A stretch of 64,000 bases of DNA from SIG575 sp045632485 (GTDB taxonomy: Bacteria; Bacillota; Clostridia; Oscillospirales; Acutalibacteraceae): assembly GCA_045632485.1 (NCBI GenBank), contig JAZQWT010000155.1:8171-72170 (forward strand), in the 5' to 3' direction. Made by a program: the position numbers and the translations under genes. Shown piece by piece: positions 8,422-17,193 of the stretch; position 1 is the first letter of the stretch, and the number at the start of each line of letters is the position of its first letter. The notes below the pieces were generated by a model, which was given only the letters and a program-made list of their open reading frames with translations, made no database searches and was not told where the DNA came from.

Positions 8422-9426
8422 TTAAGCAATCTTATGTCTAAGACAAGCAAGAGCAACCTTCTTGTGGTCTGTTGCAAGTTCCCAATTTGCAGGGTTTGCA
8501 AGGTCAACATTTGCAGGGTACTTGTGTGCTGTATTTGCATAAGTACCGTCTGACTTCCAAGAAAGTCCACGGGGAGTGATAATCTGACACCAACGGTGAA
8601 TAAGAATGTTCTTTGCACCGAGTTTGTCACGGTCTGTTTCAGTTGCAACAAAGCCCGCAGGTGAACCGTCCTGTCTGATGAAACTGTTCTGACCGAGGAA
8701 ATAAGTATCATAAACGCCGTCTGTTACGGGCATACCATCATCGACTCTAATCTGATAGCCGAGGTAGCGTTCCATTTCAACCGCAGACTGAGAGGGGTCG
8801 AAAATAGGATTTCTTGTAATCATACCCTTCTTCTGAAGATAGGTATAAACAGCAGAGTGCATAAATACCATACCGAGAGAAGCGTAATGGTCGCCAAGTA
8901 ACTGCTTTGTATCAAGTGTAGCGGCATCGGAAATACAAGCGGCTTCGCCTGTTCCTGCTGAAATATCATTAAGATGTTCTTTCAATGCACCGTCTGTGCC
9001 GAAAAGACCCTTAAGAATAGAAAGGTAAATTGCCTGTTCCTTTGAATTTCTCCAATCGGCAAGCATTTGACCAACCGCAGCCATAGGGTCTGCACCGCTG
9101 AGAACCTGTGCAAGGTCTGTTGAACCCCAAGCCTTCTGTCTGATAAGAAGTGTTGCCTTTGCTTCCTTAGTATCAACACCACCTACAGATACATCTTCCT
9201 CACCGAATACTTCATCATCACCTGCAAGAGGGTCAAAAGAGGGAAGGTAGATAAATCTGCCACCTTCGGGAGAACCGTTAATAAGTTGTGCTACTCTTGC
9301 ATCGGGAGAAGCAATACCCGAATTTACAAAAGTGTTAAGTTCGGTTGTACGGTCAACAACATACTGAGAAAAATGTTCAGGAATTGTCACCATATTTGCA
9401 ATAGTTGTAAAATCATTTGTAGGCAT
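8422..9426 (-). CDS. Major capsid protein, 334 aa
   Basis: Begins with TIPEHFSQYVVDRTTELNTF, followed by GGRFIYLPSFDPLAGDDEV and the DWRNSKEQAIYLSILKGLF helix, then FMHSAVYTYLQKKGMI and IRVDDGMPV, all typical of phage coat proteins with the HK97 fold. Length fits the family. It follows the scaffold gene, and AGGAGGAAATTAATTTATG is a strong ribosome site consistent with high expression. Confidence 0.9.
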   Translation of the reverse strand: MPTNDFTTIANMVTIPEHFSQYVVDRTTELNTFVNSGIASPDARVAQLINGSPEGGRFIYLPSFDPLAGDDEVFGEEDVSVGGVDTKEAKATLLIRQKAWGSTDLAQVLSGADPMAAVGQMLADWRNSKEQAIYLSILKGLFGTDGALKEHLNDISAGTGEAACISDAATLDTKQLLGDHYASLGMVFMHSAVYTYLQKKGMITRNPIFDPSQSAVEMERYLGYQIRVDDGMPVTDGVYDTYFLGQNSFIRQDGSPAGFVATETDRDKLGAKNILIHRWCQIITPRGLSWKSDGTYANTAHKYPANVDLANPANWELATDHKKVALACLRHKIA

Positions 9427-9465
9427 AAATTAATTTCCTCCTAAAAGTTTTTTGTAATTTGTTTT

Positions 9466-10155
9466 TTATTTGTTTGCTTCTGCTTTAAGTCTTGCTGCAA
9501 GTTCGGGATTTGTCTGAACCAAGCGAATTTGTTCCGTAAGATTAAAACTTTCTTTCTTAAAGGGATTTACACCGTTGTTAAGTGCGTTGCCCTTTGCAGG
9601 TGTATAACCGCCTGCCTTGAAACGCTTATCTACTTCTGTTGCAACATCTTTTTCCTTCCAAGCCTTAAGCAAAGATACCATATCGTCAATTTCTGATTCA
9701 TCAGCACAAGCCGCAACAAGTTTTTCCATTAATAACATTGCTTCCTCGCTGTCGCTGATTTCAGCCTTTTTCATCGACTTTACGGCATACATTTTGTTTT
9801 TCTCAAAGGCAAGTTCTTTACGCTGTTCTTCAAGTTCCTGCTGTTGACGCTCAAATTCATCTTGTTTCTTTTCTTCTTCTGTCAATATTTTCTTTTCCAA
9901 ACGCTCGACTTTTCTTTGAAGTTCCGCTTTTTCTTTGCGTTCTTTTGCCATTTTCTTGTCAAGTTCAGCCTGAAAACGCCTTGACTGAGTAATATCTTCT
10001 TCAGTCTTTTTTTGCTCTGTTACAGGGTCAGTTTCAGTCACAGGGTCAGTATCAGTTACAGGGTCAGCATCTTTGATGTTTGCTGCCATTTCGTCATACT
10101 CTTCCTGCGTGATTGCACCGCTGTCTAAGAGTGCTTTGAGTTTTTCGATTGTCAT
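9466..10155 (-). CDS. Capsid scaffold protein (DUF4355-like), 229 aa
   Basis: Acidic N-terminus with a short repeat (DPVTDTDPVTETDPVTE), long central coiled coil (about 55-150, KERKEKAELQRKVERLEKK) and a C-terminal segment with NNGVNPFKKESFNL. This is the usual build of scaffold proteins preceding a major capsid gene. Start ATG 10155 follows GGAGGAAATCAAA; the longer frame to 10221 lacks this. Confidence 0.85.
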   Translation of the reverse strand: MTIEKLKALLDSGAITQEEYDEMAANIKDADPVTDTDPVTETDPVTEQKKTEEDITQSRRFQAELDKKMAKERKEKAELQRKVERLEKKILTEEEKKQDEFERQQQELEEQRKELAFEKNKMYAVKSMKKAEISDSEEAMLLMEKLVAACADESEIDDMVSLLKAWKEKDVATEVDKRFKAGGYTPAKGNALNNGVNPFKKESFNLTEQIRLVQTNPELAARLKAEANK

Positions 10156-10221
10156 TTTGATTTCCTCCAAAATCCGTATAGAATTTGTTCGCCCTCCATA
10201 TAGAAAGGCATTTTTATACAA

Positions 10222-10256
10222 TAAAAAAGCCCTCTACCGTATAGATAAAGGACTTT
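10222..10256 (-). terminator. Terminator between tRNA cluster and scaffold gene
   Basis: Minus-strand hairpin AAGTCCTTTATCTA / TAGAGGGCTT with a TTTTTTATTG tail. It separates tRNA transcripts from the capsid operon. Confidence 0.7.
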
Positions 10257-10366
10257 ATTATTTATTATGTAGCCGCTACGCTGTATCTTTTCATCAGCCA
10301 TTTGTGAAGAAAGGAGCAAAGACACAAATACTTAACTTCTCACGCTTCAATACCCGCTTGCGGCTT

Positions 10367-10453
10367 TGGTGCAGGGAGAGGGACTTGAACCCTCACGGTA
10401 TTGATACCAACGGGGCTTAAACCCGTTGTGTCTGCCAATTCCACCATACCTGC
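10367..10453 (-). tRNA. tRNA-Leu (UAA)
   Basis: 87-nt cloverleaf: acceptor GCAGGTA, D-arm with GGAATTGGCAGAC, anticodon loop TTTAAGC in an ACGGG/CCCGT stem (anticodon TAA), class II variable arm, T-arm GAGGGTTCAAGTCCCTC, discriminator A with encoded CCA. Confidence 0.95.
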
Positions 10454-10460
10454 TGATTAT

Positions 10461-10547
10461 TGGTGCTGATAGTGGGACTCGAACCCACACGCTGTAAAAG
10501 CAACGGTTTTTGAAACCGTCTTGTCTGCCAATTCCACATATCAGCAC
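10461..10547 (-). tRNA. tRNA-Leu (CAA)
   Basis: 87 nt. Acceptor GTGCTGA pairs with TCAGCAC; anticodon loop TTCAAAA (CAA); class II variable arm; T-arm GTGGGTTCGAGTCCCAC; CCA encoded. Confidence 0.95.
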
Positions 10548-10553
10548 ATCATT

Positions 10554-10640
10554 TGGCGGAGAGTCAGAGGCTCGAACTCTGAACCCATTTCTGAGCAACG
10601 GTTTTCAAGACCGCCCGACTACCATTTATCACAACTCTCC
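10554..10640 (-). tRNA. tRNA-Ser (UGA)
   Basis: 87 nt. Acceptor GGAGAGT / ACTCTCC, anticodon loop CTTGAAA (TGA), long variable arm as expected for Ser, T-arm CAGAGTTCGAGCCTCTG, discriminator G and encoded CCA. Confidence 0.94.
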
Positions 10641-10644
10641 GTAT

Positions 10645-10719
10645 TGGCGGGGGTAGTGGGAATCGAACCTCACATCAACGGAGTCAAAGTCCGTTGTACT
10701 GCCCTTGTACTATACCCTC
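10645..10719 (-). tRNA. tRNA-Gln (UUG), slightly degenerate
   Basis: 75 nt. Anticodon loop CTTTGAC in ACGGA/TCCGT (anticodon TTG). The acceptor has an A2-C71 mismatch and the T-stem GTGAGG/CCCAC contains a bulged A, so the fold is weaker than its neighbours. GCCA is encoded at the 3' end. May be functional but decaying. Confidence 0.85.
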
Positions 10720-10816
10720 TCATTAAACGGTCTATAAAACTCTTGCAGAGAAACATAACCGCTCTTGTGCGTCAACAATGTTTTTTAATCGAGGCTATAT
10801 TATGAAAAAAAAGAGG

Positions 10817-11017
10817 TTAAAACCAAATTGCTAATTCTGCTTCAAGCATTTTAGCGTGCCCTACAGCCGACTGCCCGTTATAGCCGCCTTGCTGCTCTTT
10901 CGTTTCAATGTAATTTATGTCATTTTCTCGCCGTGCAATTTCTTCTAATGCTTCGGCATTATCACTGTATTTTTCTTTGAGTTCTGCAATAATTTGTCTT
11001 GCTGTTTTTTCACTCAT
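10817..11017 (-). CDS. Small hypothetical protein, 66 aa
   Basis: Helical, charged protein (IIAELKEKYSDNAEALEEIARRENDINYIETKEQ) ending GHAKMLEAELAIWF. It lies between the minor head protein and the tRNA cluster. AGAGGTGATAAATG supports the start. Function unknown. Confidence 0.6.
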   Translation of the reverse strand: MSEKTARQIIAELKEKYSDNAEALEEIARRENDINYIETKEQQGGYNGQSAVGHAKMLEAELAIWF

Positions 11018-11100
11018 TTATCATCACCTCTATTAATTATACTAAAAATAATTAATTTTGACTATTGACAGAATCGACAAAAAATTGTATTGAAAATAGG

Positions 11101-12684
11101 TTATTTTTGCCCTTCCAACAGTTTGTCACGGTATGCTAAAGCATCGTCATATTCAAAAGTTGGTAAATTGTCAACATCAGCCTGTGAAGATAATTTATAA
11201 GCCTTTGCAGCGTTTTTTTGTATTACCGTTTCTATCGAATCCGTGTTTTTCATCAAAACATATACATCAGGTCGGGTTTCTAACAAAAACGGGTCACTTA
11301 CATAATCTGCATTGAACGCAACACGGGCAACAGGCACATAGCCGCATTTTTCGTACATATTCACAAGACCAACGCCGTAACAGTCCATTTTAACGCCGCC
11401 GTTTGCTCTTGCTGTTATGATAAGGTCATTGACTGTGCCTTTTTGCTTCCAATTGCTGTTTTTGAATACTGCGGTAATATCCCCGTCAGGCTTCACCGCC
11501 ACACCTGCCATATCATTTGAAGCAATAAAGCATTTATATTTTGCCGCTTGTTCAGGTGATACAGGGTCAACGCTGCCGCCGTGCTTATTTGCCCTTTTTG
11601 CAGATTCAATAGCATTTGAAAATCTTTCACCGTTGGTTGTTCTAACAAGTTCACAATCCGCAATACCGTTTTCGTTCATTAACTGCCTTGTAGATTTGTG
11701 TAAACTTGCAATTTCAACGGCTTTTCCTGTTGCTTTCTGCAATTCTTCGGGAGTCATTAAATCATATTCAATAGTACACCTACAATTACAATCGTGCCTT
11801 GCATAGCCGCTTTCACTCGGACACCTTGCATATACATTTGGCTCAAGTTGAAATTTATCACCGACTTTAATAGTAACACCGTGCATTTTCATATGATTTG
11901 CACCGTTTGTGCTTAAAACGGTTTTCCAACCTTTTTTGGTTTTATATCTTCGTTGCGGTCTAACTCTTTCATCTTTCATTGTTCGCCATATAGCAACATA
12001 AATTAAACCGCTGCCCTCTAATCCCTCTGCTATGTTTTCTGCACAATCCATAAAGCCGCTTTCGGTGTTTCTGTGACTTTCTGTGCGTACTATATTCAAT
12101 GCCTTGCCGTAACTTATATCTACCCTTTCGGATATACGCTTTGCCATTTGGTCGTATCTGTCGCCGTTCATCAAACCTGTAGTAAGTTCTCTTTGCAACT
12201 GATAAATTATGTCCTGTCGGTGTTTCTCCAAAACGGCAGGCAAGGTTAATTTGCTTATGTTGTTATTTACCGCTTGCTGCAACACTTCGGGACGAACAGA
12301 TAAATCCTGCGTAACAACTGCCAATTTGCCGTTTTCTTCGGCTATTTGGAGTGCTTCTACCATTCCCTCATAACAATTTATATATGTTGCTTCTACAAGG
12401 TCTAAAATTTCCTTACGAAGTTGCGGTGAAATGCTATTAACATTTTCAATCATTTCTTCAAGAAATTTTGCCCGCTTGTTTTGTGCATCTAAATACGAAA
12501 TAAAAAAACGCCCGTCTTTATCGCTGTATTTCTCATATCCTTCTGCAAGGAAATTACGCAAGTCTTTCATTAAGGTGCGATACATTGCTTTTATTTTATC
12601 TTCGCTCAACTTTTCTCTGTGTTCCTCTATTCGCCTTATGTCATACAACAGGTCTTTAAGGCTTGTTTCGGATTTCGGCAACAT
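11101..12684 (-). CDS. Minor head protein (SPP1 gp7 / Mu F-like) with extra C-terminal domain, 527 aa
   Basis: The middle part (KRISERVDISYGKALNIVRT, ESHRNTESGFMD) and the CNCRCTIEY cysteine cluster mark the phage minor head protein family that sits on the portal and is ejected with DNA. From about residue 345 there is an additional domain with DMAGVAVKPDGDITAVFKNS and CYGVGLVNMYEKCGYVPVAR, reminiscent of acetyltransferase-like folds; its role is unknown. ATG 12684 has GGGGGCG upstream. Confidence 0.82.
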   Translation of the reverse strand: MLPKSETSLKDLLYDIRRIEEHREKLSEDKIKAMYRTLMKDLRNFLAEGYEKYSDKDGRFFISYLDAQNKRAKFLEEMIENVNSISPQLRKEILDLVEATYINCYEGMVEALQIAEENGKLAVVTQDLSVRPEVLQQAVNNNISKLTLPAVLEKHRQDIIYQLQRELTTGLMNGDRYDQMAKRISERVDISYGKALNIVRTESHRNTESGFMDCAENIAEGLEGSGLIYVAIWRTMKDERVRPQRRYKTKKGWKTVLSTNGANHMKMHGVTIKVGDKFQLEPNVYARCPSESGYARHDCNCRCTIEYDLMTPEELQKATGKAVEIASLHKSTRQLMNENGIADCELVRTTNGERFSNAIESAKRANKHGGSVDPVSPEQAAKYKCFIASNDMAGVAVKPDGDITAVFKNSNWKQKGTVNDLIITARANGGVKMDCYGVGLVNMYEKCGYVPVARVAFNADYVSDPFLLETRPDVYVLMKNTDSIETVIQKNAAKAYKLSSQADVDNLPTFEYDDALAYRDKLLEGQK

Positions 12685-12711
12685 ATCGCCCCCTTTCATA
12701 GACTTTTTCTA

Positions 12712-14391
12712 TCATTGTGACACATTATCTGCCTGATTATTGCCGTTTGCAAGAATATCTTGTATTTCGTCCTCAGAGCCTTCCTTTGCTCCTAAACCTA
12801 ACAAATCTCTTATATCATCTTCAGGCAATGAAATAGCCCGTTTTAACATTTTGAGTGCTGATTCCTCGGAAATTTCGCCGTTTTTGATTTTGTCAGCATA
12901 CTCTTGTATCATATTGACCTGATATTTATATAATCTCGCCTGTGACGGCGTTTCTGCATCTTGATACAATGAAGCGGCTTCTTTTTCTTCCTCAAGCATT
13001 TCCATAATGTAATCAACATCGTCAACATCAGCAATCTTGGAGAATACCCACTTTTTAGGCATACCTGCTGCAATATATGCCTGTGCTGTTTGTGCTTCTG
13101 ACAATCTATCCAACGGGAAATTACGGTTAAATTCCATAACAAACTGCAACGGGTCTGCTGCAACATTCTTTTTCGCCCAACTTGAACAAAGGACTTTCCA
13201 CATATGCTGTGCTGAGTTCATAACATTTGCTTCAAATGTCGCACACTTTGTTTCAAGACCGTGCAACTTAAATTTAAGCGAAACCCCGCTTGCAGTTCCG
13301 AATGTCGTATCATTCAAATTAGGCGTTCTTGAAAATCTGTAAATATTATCTTCAAGTCGCAATAAGTGGTGTTCTGTAAAAGCGTCATTTATCTGCTTTG
13401 TAACCCATTTTACAGGCTCATTGACCGCCATACTTCCAACGGGCGGGACAACAAGCATACCGCTTTGCTGTGCCTTTTGAATAACTTCATCATCGCAGTT
13501 CATACTTATAAGCATAAGAGCGTGTACAAAACCCTCAATTTCGTTTGAATTATCCGACACAACCTTATCATAATCGTCTATCAGCGAAAGCACTTTTTCA
13601 GCATCACCAATACACTCCGCATTGTTTGCTATTCCCTGTAAGGGGCAATAATCAAAAAAGTGCGGCTTTGCTTCTCCGTTTTTCGCCAATGAAGATAAAG
13701 AGTCGCCCTTGAATGTCGTTATGCTCTTATCATCGTAAAAATCAGCCGTCCAAAATTCGCTGCCGTCTAATTTATGTGACTTATAATAACGAATTGCAAA
13801 CTCAGGCTCAGAAATATCCGTTTCAGAAAGTATTACAGTTTCAAAACCGTGAACGGGCATTACTCTTTCATTGCCCTCTTTGTCAATATAGAACAATCTG
13901 CCCGAATAACCGTATATGCTTGCGTTTTTGGTTGTTTCCATATCCACGCCGAACATATTATTTCTTGCGATAAAATCAGTAAGTGCTTTTTTTGCTACAT
14001 CTACCGCTTTTTCGCCGCCTGTTTCTTCTTCCGATTCTTCTGTGTCGCTATAACTGTATGAAATCGGCTCTCCTGCAAAGTAACCAACCTTAAAATCTAC
14101 TATTTCCCCGAAAAAGTCATTGTTTACCTTGTTATTTATCGGGTTATCTTCTTCGTATCGGGGCTTTCTTGCGTGTATCGGGAGTCCATTTACTATAGCC
14201 ATATAACGCCTATATAAATTTTGATTATAAATAGCATTAAACTGATGTTTTCTTAAAATGTCACACAACAGGCTCTCGGTAATGCCGTTTTCCCGCAATT
14301 CTGCCAACTCTGCCGAAAATTCAGGTACAAGTTCCTGCTCTGTTCTGCCCGAAATTTCAAAAGCATCTTTTGTGATTTCTGTTTCTGCCAT
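12712..14391 (-). CDS. Portal protein (SPP1 gp6-like), 559 aa
   Basis: Contains NQNLYRRYMAIVNGLPIHARKP, NNDFFGEIVDFKVGYFAGEP and EIEGFVHALMLISMN, the hallmarks of SPP1-type portals that form the dodecameric DNA entry pore. Normal length. It follows the terminase and zincin genes with GGCGGTGAATAAATG as its start signal and is followed by the minor head protein, as in SPP1. Confidence 0.93.
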   Translation of the reverse strand: MAETEITKDAFEISGRTEQELVPEFSAELAELRENGITESLLCDILRKHQFNAIYNQNLYRRYMAIVNGLPIHARKPRYEEDNPINNKVNNDFFGEIVDFKVGYFAGEPISYSYSDTEESEEETGGEKAVDVAKKALTDFIARNNMFGVDMETTKNASIYGYSGRLFYIDKEGNERVMPVHGFETVILSETDISEPEFAIRYYKSHKLDGSEFWTADFYDDKSITTFKGDSLSSLAKNGEAKPHFFDYCPLQGIANNAECIGDAEKVLSLIDDYDKVVSDNSNEIEGFVHALMLISMNCDDEVIQKAQQSGMLVVPPVGSMAVNEPVKWVTKQINDAFTEHHLLRLEDNIYRFSRTPNLNDTTFGTASGVSLKFKLHGLETKCATFEANVMNSAQHMWKVLCSSWAKKNVAADPLQFVMEFNRNFPLDRLSEAQTAQAYIAAGMPKKWVFSKIADVDDVDYIMEMLEEEKEAASLYQDAETPSQARLYKYQVNMIQEYADKIKNGEISEESALKMLKRAISLPEDDIRDLLGLGAKEGSEDEIQDILANGNNQADNVSQ

Positions 14392-14395
14392 TTAT

Positions 14396-14536
14396 TCACC
14401 GCCTTTTTCTCTTTTTTTGCTTGTAATTCACTATTTTTTTATCAAAAATGACCTTATTTGTGCCGTCTATGCGTTCAAGTCCACACCGCCGACAAACAAT
14501 AATATCATTCACTTTTTGCCATATATGACTGCACAT
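14396..14536 (-). CDS. Small zinc-knuckle-like basic protein, 46 aa
   Basis: Reads M-CSHIWQKVNDIIVCRRCGLERIDG... and ends in a very basic tail (KQKKRKRR). CxxxxxxxxxxxxCxxC spacing suggests one zinc site. Its ATG overlaps the previous stop (TAATG) and its stop lies just before the portal start, so it belongs to the packaging operon. Confidence 0.65.
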   Translation of the reverse strand: MCSHIWQKVNDIIVCRRCGLERIDGTNKVIFDKKIVNYKQKKRKRR

Positions 14537-14892
14537 TATAAGCACCCTGCTTCTTCGTATGCTTTATATATTTTGGGAATCTGAACAGCAAGCCAATCTA
14601 TCATTTCTTCATTTTTCGCCCAAGCACCGTCACAAATAAATGAACAGTCTTGCAATCCGCTTTCATTGAAAAATGCGTGCACTATTTCGTGTCTTATTAC
14701 TTCTTTTTCACACTTCTCAACAGTTTCCGCTTCTTCGTGTTCCCAACCTTTGTATGTACTCATATCACAATAGACAATCTTTTTTTGATAACCGTCACAA
14801 TAACCCGAAAGGGAGCGTCTATCAAAAACTTCGTCCTCGTCATATTTGAGTTTTATAATTTCATAGTTTGTGCCTAAAATGTTTACTGTCAT
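14536..14892 (-). CDS. Zincin-like metallopeptidase, 118 aa
   Basis: Carries the HExxH zinc motif (EVIRHEIVHAFFNESGL) with a downstream Glu-rich helix (NEEMIDWLAVQIPKI), as in small phage-encoded putative metallopeptidases. Located between terminase and portal. Could act in prohead maturation, but no substrate is evident. Confidence 0.72.
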   Translation of the reverse strand: MTVNILGTNYEIIKLKYDEDEVFDRRSLSGYCDGYQKKIVYCDMSTYKGWEHEEAETVEKCEKEVIRHEIVHAFFNESGLQDCSFICDGAWAKNEEMIDWLAVQIPKIYKAYEEAGCL

Positions 14893-14894
14893 TG

Positions 14895-16127
14895 TTAAAA
14901 CCTCTTTCCTGCCCTTGCTTCTGCTTCCAACATCACATTACAAAAGGCATAACGGGTAGCATCAAGCAAGTGGTTATTTGCGTCAACAGGTCTTGCCATT
15001 GCATTACCGTATTTGTCCTCTTGCCAATGGTATTGTTCAATCTCATTTTTGAAGTTTTGGCAGGTTTTATGAATAATAATCTCATATCCTTGCAGCCAAC
15101 GAATACCACGGTTTATACTGTCAGCACCCTTTATTGCACCAACTGCCCTTATATTGTTCGCCACAAGGAAATCTATTGTTTTTGGTTCGGCTGAATCACA
15201 TATAACATATTGATTGCCTACAAAGGTCTTGCAAACTCTCAAAAGTTCATCATCAGTCATTCCCGCCTGATACCATTCATCAAAGATATAGATTTTCTTT
15301 CTTGCTTTGTCTATATGTGCTTTAACTAATGCGTTAGGGTCACTTGAAAATCCAAAGTCGCAGCCTATATATATGTTGTCAAATTGCGGTATTCTGTCGC
15401 TTAAATCTTCTACACGCCAATTTCTGAAAACAATATGTCCGATAACACCAAAATTACCGAGTGTGTAAACTTGGTAATAGTACGGGTCTGTTTCATCTTC
15501 AAGCAACTTTCTATCATCAGGTGTCAAATACAAGTTATCCTTGTATGTTGTTTTGAGTATGCTGATTTTGTCATTTTCAAACCTTGATATATCGTCTTGC
15601 CATTCATTGAAAAACTCTTTGTAAATCCAATGTGAACGCAAAATCGGGTTGAAAGACAAAATGATAAACTTTGAAATCGGGCTGTTACCTCTTAAACGCT
15701 TTGTCAACTGCTTATATGCTTCTCTTTTTATCTCTGTTGCTTCCTCTACCCATATACGGTGCAAAACGCTGTCAATCGGTGTTATTGACTTGATTTTTTC
15801 AGAGTCGTCCAAACCTGCAAAAAGTATCTGTCTATTGTTCAATAAGCAGGTAATTGTCATTATTGACCTGTTGACCTTATAGAACTGTGACAGTCCCATT
15901 CTCGATATTGCTTTTGTGACTTCGTTAAATACCGATTTACTGATTGTACTTGCAACATTTCGGCATATTAAGTAATTCGCCCCGTTGAGGTTATCCAATA
16001 CAACCTTTTGGGCTAAAAAATACGATTTACCGCTTGAACTGCCGCCGTAATATATCTGTGTCGGCTGTGTTTTATTCAAGTAAGGCACATACACGGGATT
16101 TACAACAACATCTATATTTATAAGCAA
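14895..16127 (-). CDS. terL: Terminase large subunit (Terminase_3/PBSX type), 410 aa
   Basis: Walker A GGSSSGKSYF, Walker B-like VLHRIWVEEATE, and the nuclease motif IYIGCDFGFSSDP followed by VICDSAEPKTIDFL. It is the ATP-driven packaging motor and nuclease. I choose TTG at 16127 because a terminator lies just upstream and GGCGG sits 6-7 nt before this codon; the longer frame to 16178 crosses the terminator. Confidence 0.92.
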   Translation of the reverse strand: MLINIDVVVNPVYVPYLNKTQPTQIYYGGSSSGKSYFLAQKVVLDNLNGANYLICRNVASTISKSVFNEVTKAISRMGLSQFYKVNRSIMTITCLLNNRQILFAGLDDSEKIKSITPIDSVLHRIWVEEATEIKREAYKQLTKRLRGNSPISKFIILSFNPILRSHWIYKEFFNEWQDDISRFENDKISILKTTYKDNLYLTPDDRKLLEDETDPYYYQVYTLGNFGVIGHIVFRNWRVEDLSDRIPQFDNIYIGCDFGFSSDPNALVKAHIDKARKKIYIFDEWYQAGMTDDELLRVCKTFVGNQYVICDSAEPKTIDFLVANNIRAVGAIKGADSINRGIRWLQGYEIIIHKTCQNFKNEIEQYHWQEDKYGNAMARPVDANNHLLDATRYAFCNVMLEAEARAGKRF

Positions 16128-16155
16128 TTCACCGCCTTTTTTATCAAACAAGCAT

Positions 16156-16183
16156 AAAAAAACAGGCTGCTTTTGCAACCTGC
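16156..16183 (-). terminator. Intrinsic terminator upstream of terL
   Basis: Minus-strand CAGGTTGCAAAAGCAGCCTG hairpin followed by seven T. Ends transcripts of the small genes at 16.2-17.0 kb before terL, so terL probably has another promoter or is reached by antitermination. Confidence 0.75.
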
Positions 16184-16209
16184 TTTTGTATATCTGTTTT
16201 AATTTGTTT

Positions 16210-16443
16210 TTACTTTTGCTGCCGTTCGTTCCACATTTTTATCGCTACTTTTACTGATGTATAAAAGTTCGTGCAATCGCAAGCGTGGGTTGAACAAGTT
16301 ACACACCAATAATTTTTTGGGTCATTCATAACCATTCTTTCACTTGTAATATGAACATCTTTATTACCGCAATATTTACAAGGCAATAACACATTTTTGT
16401 ATTTTTCGGTATATTTTTTTGCTAATTTAAATCGTTTCGCCAT
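16210..16443 (-). CDS. Lar-like zinc-ribbon protein, 77 aa
   Basis: CKYCGNK ... YWCVTCSTHACDC ... VKVAIKMWNERQQK: two Cys pairs followed by the A-x-x-x-WN-x-R ending of Lar-type restriction-alleviation proteins. Related small proteins occur at 25.5, 26.2 and 54.6 kb. Start has GGTGAGTTATG. Confidence 0.65.
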   Translation of the reverse strand: MAKRFKLAKKYTEKYKNVLLPCKYCGNKDVHITSERMVMNDPKNYWCVTCSTHACDCTNFYTSVKVAIKMWNERQQK

Positions 16444-16451
16444 AACTCACC

Positions 16452-16646
16452 TTACACATTGGCAGTCTTTAACTTATACAAAAATATATCATTTTTTGTG
16501 TTTGTTATAACATCTGTAAACCTTTGCAAATATTCATCATATACAAAAAACTTTAACTTATAAAACTTTTTCGTTCTTTCAACTTCCTCTTCGTCAATGT
16601 CATAGAAATTGCCGCTGTTGAGAAAATACACTCTATATTTGTTCAT
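16452..16646 (-). CDS. Small hypothetical protein, 64 aa
   Basis: Not recognised. Aromatic and charged (YRVYFLNSGNFYDIDEEEVERTKKFYKL). Co-transcribed with the Lar-like gene; GGGGGGCGGCAAATATG gives the start. Confidence 0.55.
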   Translation of the reverse strand: MNKYRVYFLNSGNFYDIDEEEVERTKKFYKLKFFVYDEYLQRFTDVITNTKNDIFLYKLKTANV

Positions 16647-16660
16647 ATTTGCCGCCCCCC

Positions 16661-16885
16661 TTAATAACCATTTCTTGCGGGCTTGTGAACTTGTTTTTGA
16701 TTTAACTGCACTGTTTTACAATATTCTTCAACCTCTTTTTCTGTTTCGCCCCTACATAATTTTCCATATATCGTAAACCATATATTTTCAATTTCTGCCT
16801 TTGTTAATTCTCTGTCGGGCTGCTCTTCTCTAAAACGGTTGACAACCAAAATTTGCAATTTATCTGCAATATCACGCCTTAACAT
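16661..16885 (-). CDS. Small hypothetical protein, 74 aa
   Basis: Starts MLRRDIADKLQILVVNRFREE with GGCGGTGTAATCAAGATG. Charged and helical (IWFTIYGKLCRGETEKEVEEY). The frame is open further upstream, but that part overlaps another small gene with better coding features. Confidence 0.6.
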   Translation of the reverse strand: MLRRDIADKLQILVVNRFREEQPDRELTKAEIENIWFTIYGKLCRGETEKEVEEYCKTVQLNQKQVHKPARNGY

Positions 16886-16890
16886 CTTGA

Positions 16891-17040
16891 TTACACCGCC
16901 TTTGTAACTTCTTTTACAGACCAACCAAAAGAAAGAAATATATCTATCTTCTGTAAATCTTCTTCGCTCTTTGCTGTAAAGCGTTCTACTGTTGCCGCCT
17001 TGCCTTTGCCTTTGCTGCACTCAAATTCTCTTGCCTTCAT
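16891..17040 (-). CDS. Small hypothetical protein, 49 aa
   Basis: First gene behind the 17.1-kb promoter, with AGAGAGGTAAACAAGATG. Sequence begins MKAREFECSKGKGKAATVE; basic N-terminus, amphipathic C-terminus (KIDIFLSFGWSVKEV). Unknown function. Confidence 0.62.
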   Translation of the reverse strand: MKAREFECSKGKGKAATVERFTAKSEEDLQKIDIFLSFGWSVKEVTKAV

Positions 17041-17071
17041 CTTGTTTACCTCTCTTTTACTTTGTGTCTAT

Positions 17072-17100
17072 AATATAACACTTTTGCAATATAATGTTAA
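17072..17100 (-). promoter_or_regulatory. Phage promoter (TTAACA-17-TATATT)
   Basis: Minus strand TTAACA (17100-17095), spacer ending CAAAAGTGT, TATATT (17077-17072). Member of a family also found at 17.65, 30.84, 42.41, 58.29 and 60.24 kb. Upstream DNA carries TTTACAG and TTCAT repeats shared with other members. Confidence 0.75.
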
Positions 17101-17149
17101 TAGACAGTCTGTAAACAATATGTGAATAAACTATGAATAACAAAGGCAT

Positions 17150-17182
17150 TAAAAAAGCAACCTGCTTTTGCAGATTGCTTTA
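17150..17182 (-). terminator. Intrinsic terminator of the 135-aa gene
   Basis: Hairpin AAGCAA-TGC-loop-GCA-TTGCTT with T runs on both strands; ends the gene at 17194-17601. Confidence 0.7.
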
Positions 17183-17193
17183 TTTTGCTTTCT

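Noticed and set aside
10367..10719. Suppressor tRNAs explaining in-frame TAG/TGA
   Set aside because: All four anticodons (TAA, CAA, TGA, TTG) read sense codons UUA, UUG, UCA and CAA; none reads a stop codon.
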